From contig JADJVX010000017.1 of assembly GCA_016710385.1 (NCBI GenBank), positions 496,001 to 560,000 on the forward strand: a stretch of DNA of 64,000 bases. Reading direction: 5' to 3'. The stretch comes from Actinomycetales bacterium (lineage in GTDB: Bacteria; Actinomycetota; Actinomycetes; Actinomycetales; Dermatophilaceae). The position numbers were made by a program, and so were the translations under genes. Below the pieces are notes generated by a model. It was not told the origin of the DNA. It saw only the letters and a list, made by a program, of their open reading frames with translations, and did not search any database. Position 1 is the stretch's first letter. The number at the start of each line of letters is the position of its first letter. This document shows, in pieces, positions 25,470 to 34,003 of this stretch.

Positions 25470-28400
25470 ATGTTGCTGGAGCTGCGCGTCGATCAACCGC
25501 CCAGGCCGGTACGGGTGCGCATCGAAGCCGGCCCGGGTGCAACTTTCGCCCACCTCCGCGCAGCCCTCGCGCTCCCGGAGACGGTGCAGGTCGGCGGTTC
25601 CCGCCTTCCCGACAGCACGCCGCTGGGACGACCCCCACTCCTCGATCATGCCGTTCTGAGCGACCCGACGACCAGCCCGGGGCCGGTGCTGACCCAGCGT
25701 GGGCCGACCCCCGAGCTGGCCTTGCTGCGGCTCTACGTGCTCGACGGCCCGGACAGCGGACGGGTGTTCCCGTTGGCTCCGGGACGGCATACCCTCGGGC
25801 GCTCCGGTGCGGCGACCATCTCCCTCACCGACCCCACCCTGTCGCGGGTCCACGCGATGCTGGACGTCACCGGGGCGGGAGTGTCCGTCAGCGACTGCGG
25901 ATCGACCAACCCCGGCACCGTAGGTGGTCGCCGTGTGGGCGCGAAACCCATTGCGCTGCAACCGAATGACTCTGTGCACCTGGGTCAGACCCGCTTCGAG
26001 ATCCGGACCCCCACGGAACTCCCGGCGACCGTCCGTCCCGACGACCAGGGCCACCTCATCGTCCATCGCCCACCCCGCCGCCCAGCGCCAGCCGAGCCAC
26101 CGCCGGTCGCCTTCCCCGTCGCACCGACCGAATCCAGCCCGACCCGATTGCCGTGGCTCGCGCTCGCGCTGCCGCTGGTGCTTGCCGGGCTCATGGCGGC
26201 TGTGCTGCGCTCGCCGACGATGCTGCTGTTCGGCCTGATGTCGCCGGCCCTGGTCCTGGGCACCTGGTGGCAGGACCGGCGGTCGGGACGGCGGACCAGC
26301 CGGGCAGCGCGGACGGCATACCGCACCGACCTCGACGCCGCCGAACGGTCCCTTGCGGACGCCTTGGCCACCGAGCAGGTATGCCGTCGACTGGCCGACC
26401 CTCACCCCGCCACCTTGCTCGACGCGGCCCGCAGCCGACTCACCCTGCTCTGGGACCGTGACCCGGCCGATGGCCTGTCAATCCGGATCGGCACCGGCCG
26501 CGCAACCGCCCGGACGACCGTCTCGATCGCCGATCGCGAGGTCCTGGTCGAGGAGGTGCCGATCGTGCTGGGCCTGCGCCCGGGCGGCGGCCTCGGGGTG
26601 GTCGGACCACGCGACGCCGCACGACGGGTGGCGCGGGCGGCCGTGGGCGCTGCCGTCATCCGGCATGGTCCCGCCGCGCTGAACCTCAAGGTCGCCGGCG
26701 ACAACGAGTCGTGGGGCTGGACAGCCCGCCTGCCGCACGTGATGTCCGCCGGCACCGACACGGCCGGACCACGCACTCTCGTCGTCGTGGATTGCTTCAC
26801 GGCGGTCGGCCGGCAGACCGCGGCAGCGGTGCCCGACGACGCCCTGGTCATCGCTCTGGCACCGACGCGCAGCGCCTTGCCGGCGGCCGCCACCAGCGTG
26901 GTCGAGCTGGCCGACGCTGCGGACATGCCGGATCTACACGGCATACCGGAAGAGGTGTCGCAGCTGCGCTGCGACGGGGTCTCCCAGCTCTGGGCCGAGG
27001 AACTGGCCGACGCGCTGGCGCCATTACGCGAGGCGCACGGCCGACCCGGCGCAGCGGCCATTCCGGGGCGAGCACGTCTCGTTGAGTTCTTGGGCCTTCC
27101 AGATCTGCTGGATCTCCCTGAGCCCCCGCCGGCCGACCCCGCACCGGCTCGGGAGACGTGGGCCGCCGCACTCACCGAACGCTGGTCGCACAACCCGGCC
27201 GCGGCCCGACTGCCGCTGGGAGTCACGGCAACCGGCCCGCTCGTGCTCGACCTCGACCACGACGGACCCCACTTCCTCGTTGGCGGGACGACCGGATCGG
27301 GCAAGTCCGAGTTCCTCGTGAGCCTCGTCGCTGCCGCGGCGGCGCTCAACCGGCCCGACGAGTTGTGCTTCGTCCTGGTCGACTACAAGGGCGGGGCGGC
27401 CTTCGGCGCCTGCCGCGACCTACCGCACGTCGTCGGGATGGTCACCGACCTCGATCAACACCTGGCCGAACGCGCGCTGGCCTCGCTCACCGCCGAACTT
27501 CGGCGCCGCGAGCGACTGTTGGCCGACAACGGCTGTCCGGACCTGACCACCTACCGTCGAAAGCGCACCGAGCAGGACCCACGCATCCCCCGGCTCGTCA
27601 TCGTCATCGATGAGTTCCGTTCGCTGGCAGACGAATTGCCAGATCTCGTCCAGGGCCTGGTCCGCATCGCCGCGCTCGGCCGCTCGCTCGGTGTGCACCT
27701 GGTCATCGCGACGCAACGTCCCGGAGGCGCGATCACCGCCGATATGCGGGCCAACCTCTCGGGCCGGATCGCGCTGCGGGTGCGCGACGCGGTCGACTCC
27801 CTCGACGTCCTCGGGGTGACCAGCGCGGCCGACCTCCCGCAGCACGCGCCGGGTCGGGCCATCCTGGCCAGCGCTGCGACGCCGACCACCGAGTTTCAGA
27901 CCGCCCGGGTGACCGCGCCCGTCCCCGACCCGCGGGCCGCGCGGGTGCGCGTGGTGAGCGTCGACGGCATACCGCTGCCGGTGACTGCCGAGCCGACCGA
28001 CGGTCCGACCGATCTCGACCTGCTGGTCGCGGCCACCCGGCAGGCCACCGCCGCGCTCGGGGCAACCCCGCCTGCTTCGCCGTGGTTGCCCCCCTTGCCG
28101 ACCCTGCTGGACATCGACGCCCTGGCCGAAGTGTCCTCGGGGGTGACGCTGGGGCTGGTCGACGATCCCACCCGACTGGCCCAGCGGCCGTGGTCCTGGG
28201 ATCCGCCGGACAACGGCGCACTCGCGATCGTGGGATCCGCACGGTCGGGGCGGTCGAGCACCTTGCGGACCCTGGCCCATCGGGTCACCTCCCAGCGGCC
28301 GCGTCCCTGGCAGGTGTATGCCGTGCACACCGGGGCGCTGGCCGATCTGGCCCAACTGCCGCTGTGTGGCGCCAGCGTGGCAGCCGCCGATGCCGCGCGC

Positions 28401-29495
28401 GTCGACCGATTGATCGATGTCCTCGACACCCCTGCGCCCGGCCCGCTGGGTCGGCTGCTGCTCGTCGACGACTGGGAGCGGGTGCTCGACCAACTGAGCC
28501 AGTCCGGTCGGGTGGCCGACCGGTTGCAGGCCCTGGTCCGCGATGCCTCCGACCGGCATCTAGACGTCGCGGTGGCCGGCGGTCGGGCCTTGCTCACCGG
28601 CGTGATGGCGGCCCGCTTCGGGTCGACCGTGCTGCTGCTGCCAGCCGACCCGATCGACCTCACGTGTGCCGGAGTGCGGCCGAGCCAGGTGCCGAACCAG
28701 GCCCCACCCGGGCGCGCCATCGACCCAAAGACTGGGCTGCTCCTGCAGCTCGCGTTCGTGACCCCTGCTCCTGCCGAGGCTGTGGACGGGCGCGCGGCCG
28801 AGCCGCACCCTCACCACCTTCCCGCCGACTGGGCTCCGCGCCGCGTGCGGTCGCTCCCGAGCCGGGTCAGCCTCGGATCACTGGCTGCGCAGCCAGGAGC
28901 GATCGTCATCGGCACCGATGGCGACCAGCCGGTCGTGCTCCGGCCCGGGGATGGGTCCCGCCGGGTCGTGGTGGTCGGGTCCCCGGGGGCAGGACGGAGC
29001 ACGGCACTGCGCACCATGGCGACCGCGTTCTCGCAGGCCGGTATGCCGGTCGCGCTGCTGTCCGCCCCGCCTCCCGATGGGCACCCTCGGGTGTGCGCGC
29101 TGCGCCACGACCAGGTGGACGAACTCATCGCGCTGCGCCGGGCTCACCCCGACCTCGCCGTGCTCGTCGACGATGCCCATCGCTGCGACTCCGGCCCCAT
29201 CGACGAGGTGCTGCGCGAGGTCTCCCGGCTCGTCGACGAAGACCAGGGATACCTCGTCCTGGCCACGACGCCACAGCACAGCGCCGACGCCGTCACCAGC
29301 CTGGCTGGGACACTCACCCGCAGCGGCGACGTCCTCCTGCTCGGAGCCCTCCCGCCGGGGTATGAACGCACCTGCGGGATCACCACGCCGATCGTGTCCC
29401 AAGCGATCCCCGGCCGGGGGCACCTGGTGCGGCACGGCATACCGACGCCCGTGCAGGTGGCGGTGGCGATCCCCGACGAGGTCAGCCCACCGTGA
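25470..29495 (+). CDS. FHA-FtsK/SpoIIIE ATPase (EssC/EccC-like), orphan
   Basis: A 1341-residue membrane ATPase. Residues 85-185 form an FHA domain (GRSGAATISLTDPTLSRVHA, then STNPGTVGGRRVGAKPI), expected to bind phosphothreonine. Two membrane segments lie at about 227-267. Three FtsK/SpoIIIE modules follow. In the first, Walker A is GGTTGSGKS (Lys612) and Walker B VIVIDEF (Asp714). In the second and third, the Walker A lysine is arginine (GSARSGRS, Arg928; GSPGAGRS, Arg1176). FHA plus tandem FtsK modules is the EssC/EccC design of type VII secretion motors, but no WXG100, EccB/D/E or mycosin gene is nearby. The site GAGGAGG lies 7 nt before ATG 25470, with a second copy of the same phrase 30 bp upstream. 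It overlaps the convergent MDR gene by 14 bp. Confidence 0.85.
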   Translation: MLLELRVDQPPRPVRVRIEAGPGATFAHLRAALALPETVQVGGSRLPDSTPLGRPPLLDHAVLSDPTTSPGPVLTQRGPTPELALLRLYVLDGPDSGRVFPLAPGRHTLGRSGAATISLTDPTLSRVHAMLDVTGAGVSVSDCGSTNPGTVGGRRVGAKPIALQPNDSVHLGQTRFEIRTPTELPATVRPDDQGHLIVHRPPRRPAPAEPPPVAFPVAPTESSPTRLPWLALALPLVLAGLMAAVLRSPTMLLFGLMSPALVLGTWWQDRRSGRRTSRAARTAYRTDLDAAERSLADALATEQVCRRLADPHPATLLDAARSRLTLLWDRDPADGLSIRIGTGRATARTTVSIADREVLVEEVPIVLGLRPGGGLGVVGPRDAARRVARAAVGAAVIRHGPAALNLKVAGDNESWGWTARLPHVMSAGTDTAGPRTLVVVDCFTAVGRQTAAAVPDDALVIALAPTRSALPAAATSVVELADAADMPDLHGIPEEVSQLRCDGVSQLWAEELADALAPLREAHGRPGAAAIPGRARLVEFLGLPDLLDLPEPPPADPAPARETWAAALTERWSHNPAAARLPLGVTATGPLVLDLDHDGPHFLVGGTTGSGKSEFLVSLVAAAAALNRPDELCFVLVDYKGGAAFGACRDLPHVVGMVTDLDQHLAERALASLTAELRRRERLLADNGCPDLTTYRRKRTEQDPRIPRLVIVIDEFRSLADELPDLVQGLVRIAALGRSLGVHLVIATQRPGGAITADMRANLSGRIALRVRDAVDSLDVLGVTSAADLPQHAPGRAILASAATPTTEFQTARVTAPVPDPRAARVRVVSVDGIPLPVTAEPTDGPTDLDLLVAATRQATAALGATPPASPWLPPLPTLLDIDALAEVSSGVTLGLVDDPTRLAQRPWSWDPPDNGALAIVGSARSGRSSTLRTLAHRVTSQRPRPWQVYAVHTGALADLAQLPLCGASVAAADAARVDRLIDVLDTPAPGPLGRLLLVDDWERVLDQLSQSGRVADRLQALVRDASDRHLDVAVAGGRALLTGVMAARFGSTVLLLPADPIDLTCAGVRPSQVPNQAPPGRAIDPKTGLLLQLAFVTPAPAEAVDGRAAEPHPHHLPADWAPRRVRSLPSRVSLGSLAAQPGAIVIGTDGDQPVVLRPGDGSRRVVVVGSPGAGRSTALRTMATAFSQAGMPVALLSAPPPDGHPRVCALRHDQVDELIALRRAHPDLAVLVDDAHRCDSGPIDEVLREVSRLVDEDQGYLVLATTPQHSADAVTSLAGTLTRSGDVLLLGALPPGYERTCGITTPIVSQAIPGRGHLVRHGIPTPVQVAVAIPDEVSPP

Positions 29496-30453
29496 CGACG
29501 ACCTTGCCGAAGAGTTCGCCGGCCGCCATCCGCTCGAAGCCGACCCGAGCATCGGCCAGCGACACCGTCGAGTCGATGGCCGGCTCGATGCCGCGGGCCA
29601 CGACGAACTGCGCGAGCCGCTCCAGCTCGGCTCGTGAACCCATCGTCGAGCCGACGACCCGCTGCTGCCGGAAGAAGATCTTGGTGAGCTCGGCCTTCGC
29701 CGGCGCGTCGCCGCTGGTTGCACCGGAGATGACGATGGTGCCGCCCGGCTTGAGGGAGTTGACCGAGTGCGACCAGGTCGCCGCGCCGACGGTTTCCATC
29801 ACGGCATCAACGCGCTCGGGCAGCCGCTCCCCCGACCCGAAGGCCCGGTCGGCCCCGATCTCCACTGCCTTGGCGGCCTTGGCCTCCTCCCGCGAGGTCA
29901 CCCACATGCGGTAGCCCGCCGCCGCGCCGAGTTGGATGAGCGCGGTGGCCACTCCGCCGCCGGCCCCTTGGACGAGCACGGTGGCGCCGGGGGTCACCCC
30001 CGCGTTGACGAACAACATCCGGTATGCCGTGAGCCACGCCGTCGACAGGCACGCGGCAGTCGCCCACGACATGCCCTCGGGTTTGGGCACGACATTGTGC
30101 GCCGGCACGGACACCCGTTCGGCGAGCGTGCCCGGATGCAACTCGGACAGCAGGGTGCGCGCCGGGTCGAGGGTTTCGTCGCCCTGCCAGCCCTCGCTGG
30201 CGACGACGGCGTGGATGATGACCTCGCGTCCGTCGGTTGTGACGCCGGCGCCATCACAACCGAGGATCATCGGCAGCCGGTCGGCAGCCAGGCCGACGCC
30301 CATGAGCGACCACACGTCGTGGTGATTGAGCCCGGAGGCACGCAGGTCGACGGTCACCCAACCGGGACGTTCCGTCGGCTCGGGTCGATCCCCGATGACC
30401 AGGCCCGACAATGGGTTCGCGCGGTCTTGGGCGGCGGCGTAGGCAGCGAGCAT
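29482..30453 (-). CDS. Zinc-independent MDR oxidoreductase (quinone oxidoreductase-like)
   Basis: A medium-chain dehydrogenase/reductase of about 323 residues. The catalytic domain begins VTVDLRASGLNHHDVWSLMG, and the Rossmann nucleotide motif is VLVQGAGGGVATALIQLG, which favours NADPH. No structural-zinc cysteine cluster is present, which points to the quinone reductase/YhdH side of the family rather than alcohol dehydrogenase. The start is ATG 30453, with TATCGT ending 7 nt before it; ATG 30471 would add six residues upstream of the promoter. It is divergent from the DUF885 gene and overlaps the FtsK-like gene at the 3' end. Confidence 0.83.
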   Translation of the reverse strand: MLAAYAAAQDRANPLSGLVIGDRPEPTERPGWVTVDLRASGLNHHDVWSLMGVGLAADRLPMILGCDGAGVTTDGREVIIHAVVASEGWQGDETLDPARTLLSELHPGTLAERVSVPAHNVVPKPEGMSWATAACLSTAWLTAYRMLFVNAGVTPGATVLVQGAGGGVATALIQLGAAAGYRMWVTSREEAKAAKAVEIGADRAFGSGERLPERVDAVMETVGAATWSHSVNSLKPGGTIVISGATSGDAPAKAELTKIFFRQQRVVGSTMGSRAELERLAQFVVARGIEPAIDSTVSLADARVGFERMAAGELFGKVVVTVG

Positions 30454-30460
30454 GCTCACC

Positions 30461-30466
30461 ACGATA
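30461..30466 (-). promoter_or_regulatory. Candidate -10 box of the MDR gene (leaderless)
   Basis: TATCGT on the minus strand ends 7 nt before ATG 30453 and lies inside the longer reading frame, which argues against the upstream start. Confidence 0.4.
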
Positions 30467-30532
30467 GGCATCCAGCAGCGACATTGCGACGGTCGGCGGG
30501 CAAGGTCACCTGGCGGTGGCAGCCGCGACAGA

Positions 30533-30538
30533 TAGGTT
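30533..30538 (+). promoter_or_regulatory. Candidate -10 box of the DUF885 gene (leaderless)
   Basis: TAGGTT ends 6 nt before GTG 30545, with no Shine-Dalgarno between. Confidence 0.45.
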
Positions 30539-30544
30539 CATCCG

Positions 30545-32257
30545 GTGAGCACTCATCCGCAGAGCGGTCCGCACACCGCGCGCCCCGCTACGGCGATCGA
30601 CGCCATCGCCGAGTCCTACGTCGATTCCTTCGTCGCCCTCAGCCCGATGGAAGCCACCTACTACGGCATCGCCGGCCATGATGCCGACCTCGATGACCTC
30701 TCCCCGGACGGGCTGGCCGAGCACTCGGCGCTGCGCCGCTCCACTCTCGCCGCCCTGGCCACGGCCAAGCCCACTGACGACGTCGACCGGATCACCGTCG
30801 CGGCGATGACCGACCGCCTCGGCCTGGCTGAGCAGCTGTATGCCTCTGGCCTGGATCACATGAATCTCAACGTCCTGGCCTGCCCGGCCCAGGGCGTCCG
30901 CGACATCTTCGACCTGATGGGCCAGGCGACCGAAGCCGATTGGGCGACCTTCGCCACCCGGATGGCCAAGGTGCCCGAGGCCCTAGCCGGCTATCAGGCC
31001 TCGTTGGTGCACGCCCGCGCTCGCGGCAATGTCGCGGCCCGGCGTCAGGTCGCGGCAGTCATCGGGCAGTGCGAGGACAACGTGGCCGCGGACGGCTACT
31101 TCAGCACCCTCGTCGATCAGGCCCGCGTCGGCGGCACCCCCTTGCCGGCAACGCTGGCCCGCGATCTGACTGCTGCGCGCGATGCTGCGGCCACGGCATA
31201 CCGCGATCTCGGGGAGTTCTTGCGCACCGAGCTGCTGCCGCACGCCCCGGAGACCGACGCGTTCGGGCGCGAGCGCTACCCGCTGGTCAGCCGGGTCTTC
31301 GTCGGCGCCACGATCGACCTCGAGGAGACCTACGCCTGGGGCCAGGAGCAGGTCGCCGAGATCTCCGCCGCGATGGACGTCGTGGCCGGCCAGATCCGCC
31401 CCGGCGCCTCGGTCAAGGAGGCCATCGCGCTGCTGGACGCCGACCCGCGCTATCGGCTCGAGGGCACCGCGGCGCTGCAGGAGTGGATGCAGACCCAGGC
31501 CGACGCGGCCATCACGGCGCTGACCGATGTGCACTTCGACATCCCGGTGCCGGCCCGGACCATCGAGTGCCGCATCGCCCCCACCCAGACCGGCGGCATC
31601 TATTACACCGGCCCGAGCGAGGACTTCAGCCGGCCCGGCCGGATGTGGTGGTCGGTGCCCAAGGGCGACACCGAGTTCGGCACCTGGCGCGAGCTCACCA
31701 CCGTCTACCACGAGGGCGTGCCGGGGCATCACCTCCAGGTCGCCCAGACCGTGCTGCGCGGCGAGACGCTCAACCGGTGGCGACGGCTGATGGCCTGGAC
31801 CAGCGGTTACGGCGAGGGCTGGGCGCTGTATGCCGAGCGGCTGATGGCTGAGCTCGGGTTCATGGACGACCCGGGCAACCGGCTGGGCTGGCTGGACATG
31901 CAGTCGCTGCGCGCCGCACGCGTCGTCATCGACATCGGGGTGCACTGCGAGCTGGCCGCGCCGGCCGAAGTCGGGGGCGGACAGTGGACCTATGACAAGG
32001 CCTGGGCCTATCTCACCGCCCACGCCAACCAGACCGAGAAGTCACTGCGCTTCGAACTGGACCGTTACCTCGGCTGGCCGGGGCAGGCGCCGAGCTACAA
32101 GATCGGCGAGCGGCTCTGGATGTCGCTGCGCGAGGAGATGCGCCGCCGCGAGGGCGCCGACTTCGACCTCAAGGCATTCCACCGGCGAGCCCTGGACATC
32201 GGCGGAGTCGACCTGGAGACCTTGCGCGCGGCGGTGCTGGGCGAACTCTCCTCGTAG
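30545..32257 (+). CDS. DUF885 family protein (putative metallopeptidase)
   Basis: A 570-residue, mainly helical protein of the DUF885 family, many members of which are annotated as X-prolyl or other metal-dependent peptidases. The zinc motif is YHEGVPGHHLQ at about residues 388-398 (HExxxHH variant), with a downstream glutamate in SGYGEGWALYAERL as the likely third ligand. There is no signal peptide, so it should be cytoplasmic. GTG 30545 fits the leaderless pattern. It is followed 26 nt later by maf on the same strand, which has its own -10 box. Confidence 0.85.
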   Translation: MSTHPQSGPHTARPATAIDAIAESYVDSFVALSPMEATYYGIAGHDADLDDLSPDGLAEHSALRRSTLAALATAKPTDDVDRITVAAMTDRLGLAEQLYASGLDHMNLNVLACPAQGVRDIFDLMGQATEADWATFATRMAKVPEALAGYQASLVHARARGNVAARRQVAAVIGQCEDNVAADGYFSTLVDQARVGGTPLPATLARDLTAARDAAATAYRDLGEFLRTELLPHAPETDAFGRERYPLVSRVFVGATIDLEETYAWGQEQVAEISAAMDVVAGQIRPGASVKEAIALLDADPRYRLEGTAALQEWMQTQADAAITALTDVHFDIPVPARTIECRIAPTQTGGIYYTGPSEDFSRPGRMWWSVPKGDTEFGTWRELTTVYHEGVPGHHLQVAQTVLRGETLNRWRRLMAWTSGYGEGWALYAERLMAELGFMDDPGNRLGWLDMQSLRAARVVIDIGVHCELAAPAEVGGGQWTYDKAWAYLTAHANQTEKSLRFELDRYLGWPGQAPSYKIGERLWMSLREEMRRREGADFDLKAFHRRALDIGGVDLETLRAAVLGELSS

Positions 32258-32270
32258 CAGCCGCACCGCA

Positions 32271-32276
32271 TACATT
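32271..32276 (+). promoter_or_regulatory. Candidate -10 box of maf (leaderless)
   Basis: TACATT ends 7 nt before GTG 32284, directly after the DUF885 stop. Confidence 0.4.
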
Positions 32277-32283
32277 GGGGCGA

Positions 32284-32958
32284 GTGACCAGTCCGCGGAT
32301 CCGCCTGACCCTCGCATCAGCCTCGCCTGCCCGGCGTCAGACGCTGCAGCGCGCCGGGGTGGAGCCCGAGGTCGTCGTCAGCGACGTCGATGAGGATGCC
32401 GTGTTGGTCGCCGCCCGTGAGCGCTTCGGGGAGCTGGATCCGAGCCAGGTGGCCCTGTTACTCGCCCGAGCCAAGGCCGAGGACGTCGCGTACGGCGCTC
32501 GGGATCGTCACCGCGGCCACCTCGTGCTGGGCTGTGACTCCGTCTTGGAACTCGACGGCGAGGTCCACGGCAAGCCCGCCGATGCTGACCAAGCCGCGGC
32601 TCGCTGGCGGCGGATGCGCGGGCGCAGCGGGGTCTTGCACACAGGACACTGGCTCCTCGACGTACGCGAAGCCAAGGCCGGCAGGCCTCGGCGGGGTGTC
32701 GGCACGGTGGGGGCGACCGCCTCGACCAGGGTGCACTTCGCCGACCTCAGCGACGCCGAGATTGCTGCCTATGTCGCGACCGGTGAGCCATTGCGTGTCG
32801 CCGGTGCGTTCACGATCGACGGCCTGGGTGGCCCCTTCGTCACCGGTATCGAGGGCGACCACCACAATGTCGTCGGCCTCTCGCTGCCCCTACTGCGAGA
32901 ACTGCTGGCTGACCTCGACGTCCCGTGGACTCACCTGCTGCCCCGATCGGTGGGCTGA
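32284..32958 (+). CDS. Nucleoside triphosphate pyrophosphatase, Maf family
   Basis: A 224-residue Maf protein that hydrolyses non-canonical or pyrimidine nucleoside triphosphates. The N-terminal signature is LTLASASPARRQTLQRAGV, followed by LGCDSVLELDGEVHGKP (catalytic Asp) and GAFTIDGLGGPFVTGIEGDHHNVVGL, the conserved C-terminal signature. GTG 32284 is preferred to TTG 32275, because the -10 box overlaps the latter. In many actinobacteria maf is near acyl-CoA carboxylase genes; here accD follows about 2.3 kb further on. Confidence 0.93.
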   Translation: MTSPRIRLTLASASPARRQTLQRAGVEPEVVVSDVDEDAVLVAARERFGELDPSQVALLLARAKAEDVAYGARDRHRGHLVLGCDSVLELDGEVHGKPADADQAAARWRRMRGRSGVLHTGHWLLDVREAKAGRPRRGVGTVGATASTRVHFADLSDAEIAAYVATGEPLRVAGAFTIDGLGGPFVTGIEGDHHNVVGLSLPLLRELLADLDVPWTHLLPRSVG

Positions 32959-32988
32959 TCGGGCCGCGCCGCGCCGGTTCCGCGCCGG

Positions 32989-32994
32989 TATCCT
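32989..32994 (+). promoter_or_regulatory. Candidate -10 box of the MauE-thioredoxin gene (leaderless)
   Basis: TATCCT ends 7 nt before ATG 33002; no Shine-Dalgarno is present. Confidence 0.4.
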
Positions 32995-33001
32995 CGTCGG
33001 A

Positions 33002-34003
33002 ATGTCGCCCTTGACCTGGAGTGTCCCGGCACTCCTGCTCGCCCTCGTGCTGGTCGTGAGCGGCGCAGCGAAGGTGCGTGACCCGCGCTCCACCCGCGAG
33101 AGCTTCTACACCTTGGGCCTGCCGTTACGGCTCACTCGGTCGGCCGCCCCACGGGTGCTGCCCTGGGTAGAGCTGGCGCTGGCCCTGGCGCTCGTCGTGA
33201 CCTCGGGAGTGCTCCAGACAGTCGTGGCGATCGGGACTGTCGCGCTGTTCGCCGGCTACCTCATGGTCATCGTGCGGGCCAGCCGCTTCCCCGAGAAGGT
33301 CGAGTGTGGCTGCCTGGGCAAGCTCGGGCTCGGGACCGTGGGCCCGGTGACCGTCGTGCGCAACGTGCTCTTGCTCGGATTGGCCGTCGCGGCACTGTCG
33401 GACGCACTCCAGCATGGCAGCGTCCTGGCCCGCCTCCTCGGTGCCGATGCCGTCGAGTGGGGCTGGCTGCTCGCCCTGGCGGTCACCGTTCTGGTCGCCG
33501 GGCTGATGACCTATGCCGCCGGCTCGCCTGCGGCCGGCCCGTCGGCCGACGAGGACCTCGCCGACTATGAACGCCGGCCCACGCCCACCCTGTTTCTCAC
33601 CGACAGCCACGGCGACCGGCACAACCTGCTCGACCTGTCGCTGCAGCAGGCGCGTTTCGTCGTCTACGCCAACATGGGGTGCGGCGCGTGCATGACGGTC
33701 ATCGACGCCCTGCCCGCCTTCCAGGCCGAAAACCCGGAGCTCGCGGTCCACGTGCTCGTGCAGCGCTACGACGACGCCGCCCGAGCCCGCCTCGACCCGA
33801 GCCTCGGCGTCTTCGTCGACCCGGAGCTGATCTTCACCCAGTTCTTCCAACTCAGCTCCCCCGGCGCGGTGCTCTTCGGGGCGGACGGGATGCTGGCCGG
33901 TGGACCGTCGAATGGCTCCAACGCCGTGCAAGAGCTCATGGCCGACATCACGACAGCGCTCACCGAGGGGCGTGCTGTTACGGAAACTGAAACTCCCCGC
34001 TGA
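33002..34003 (+). CDS. MauE-like membrane protein fused to a thioredoxin-like domain
   Basis: A 333-residue protein. The N-terminal half has four to five membrane segments of the MauE/DoxX type (VSGAAKVRDPRSTRESFYTLG after the first helix) and a Cys-Gly-Cys at 102-104 near a membrane face (KVECGCLGK). The C-terminal half is a thioredoxin-like domain with a Cys227-Gly-Ala-Cys230 redox pair (NMGCGACMTV). Together they suggest a transmembrane electron relay for extracytoplasmic thiol chemistry, similar in concept to DsbD or VKOR fusions; the partner is unknown. It is convergent with the next gene and overlaps it by 26 bp. Confidence 0.78.
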   Translation: MSPLTWSVPALLLALVLVVSGAAKVRDPRSTRESFYTLGLPLRLTRSAAPRVLPWVELALALALVVTSGVLQTVVAIGTVALFAGYLMVIVRASRFPEKVECGCLGKLGLGTVGPVTVVRNVLLLGLAVAALSDALQHGSVLARLLGADAVEWGWLLALAVTVLVAGLMTYAAGSPAAGPSADEDLADYERRPTPTLFLTDSHGDRHNLLDLSLQQARFVVYANMGCGACMTVIDALPAFQAENPELAVHVLVQRYDDAARARLDPSLGVFVDPELIFTQFFQLSSPGAVLFGADGMLAGGPSNGSNAVQELMADITTALTEGRAVTETETPR

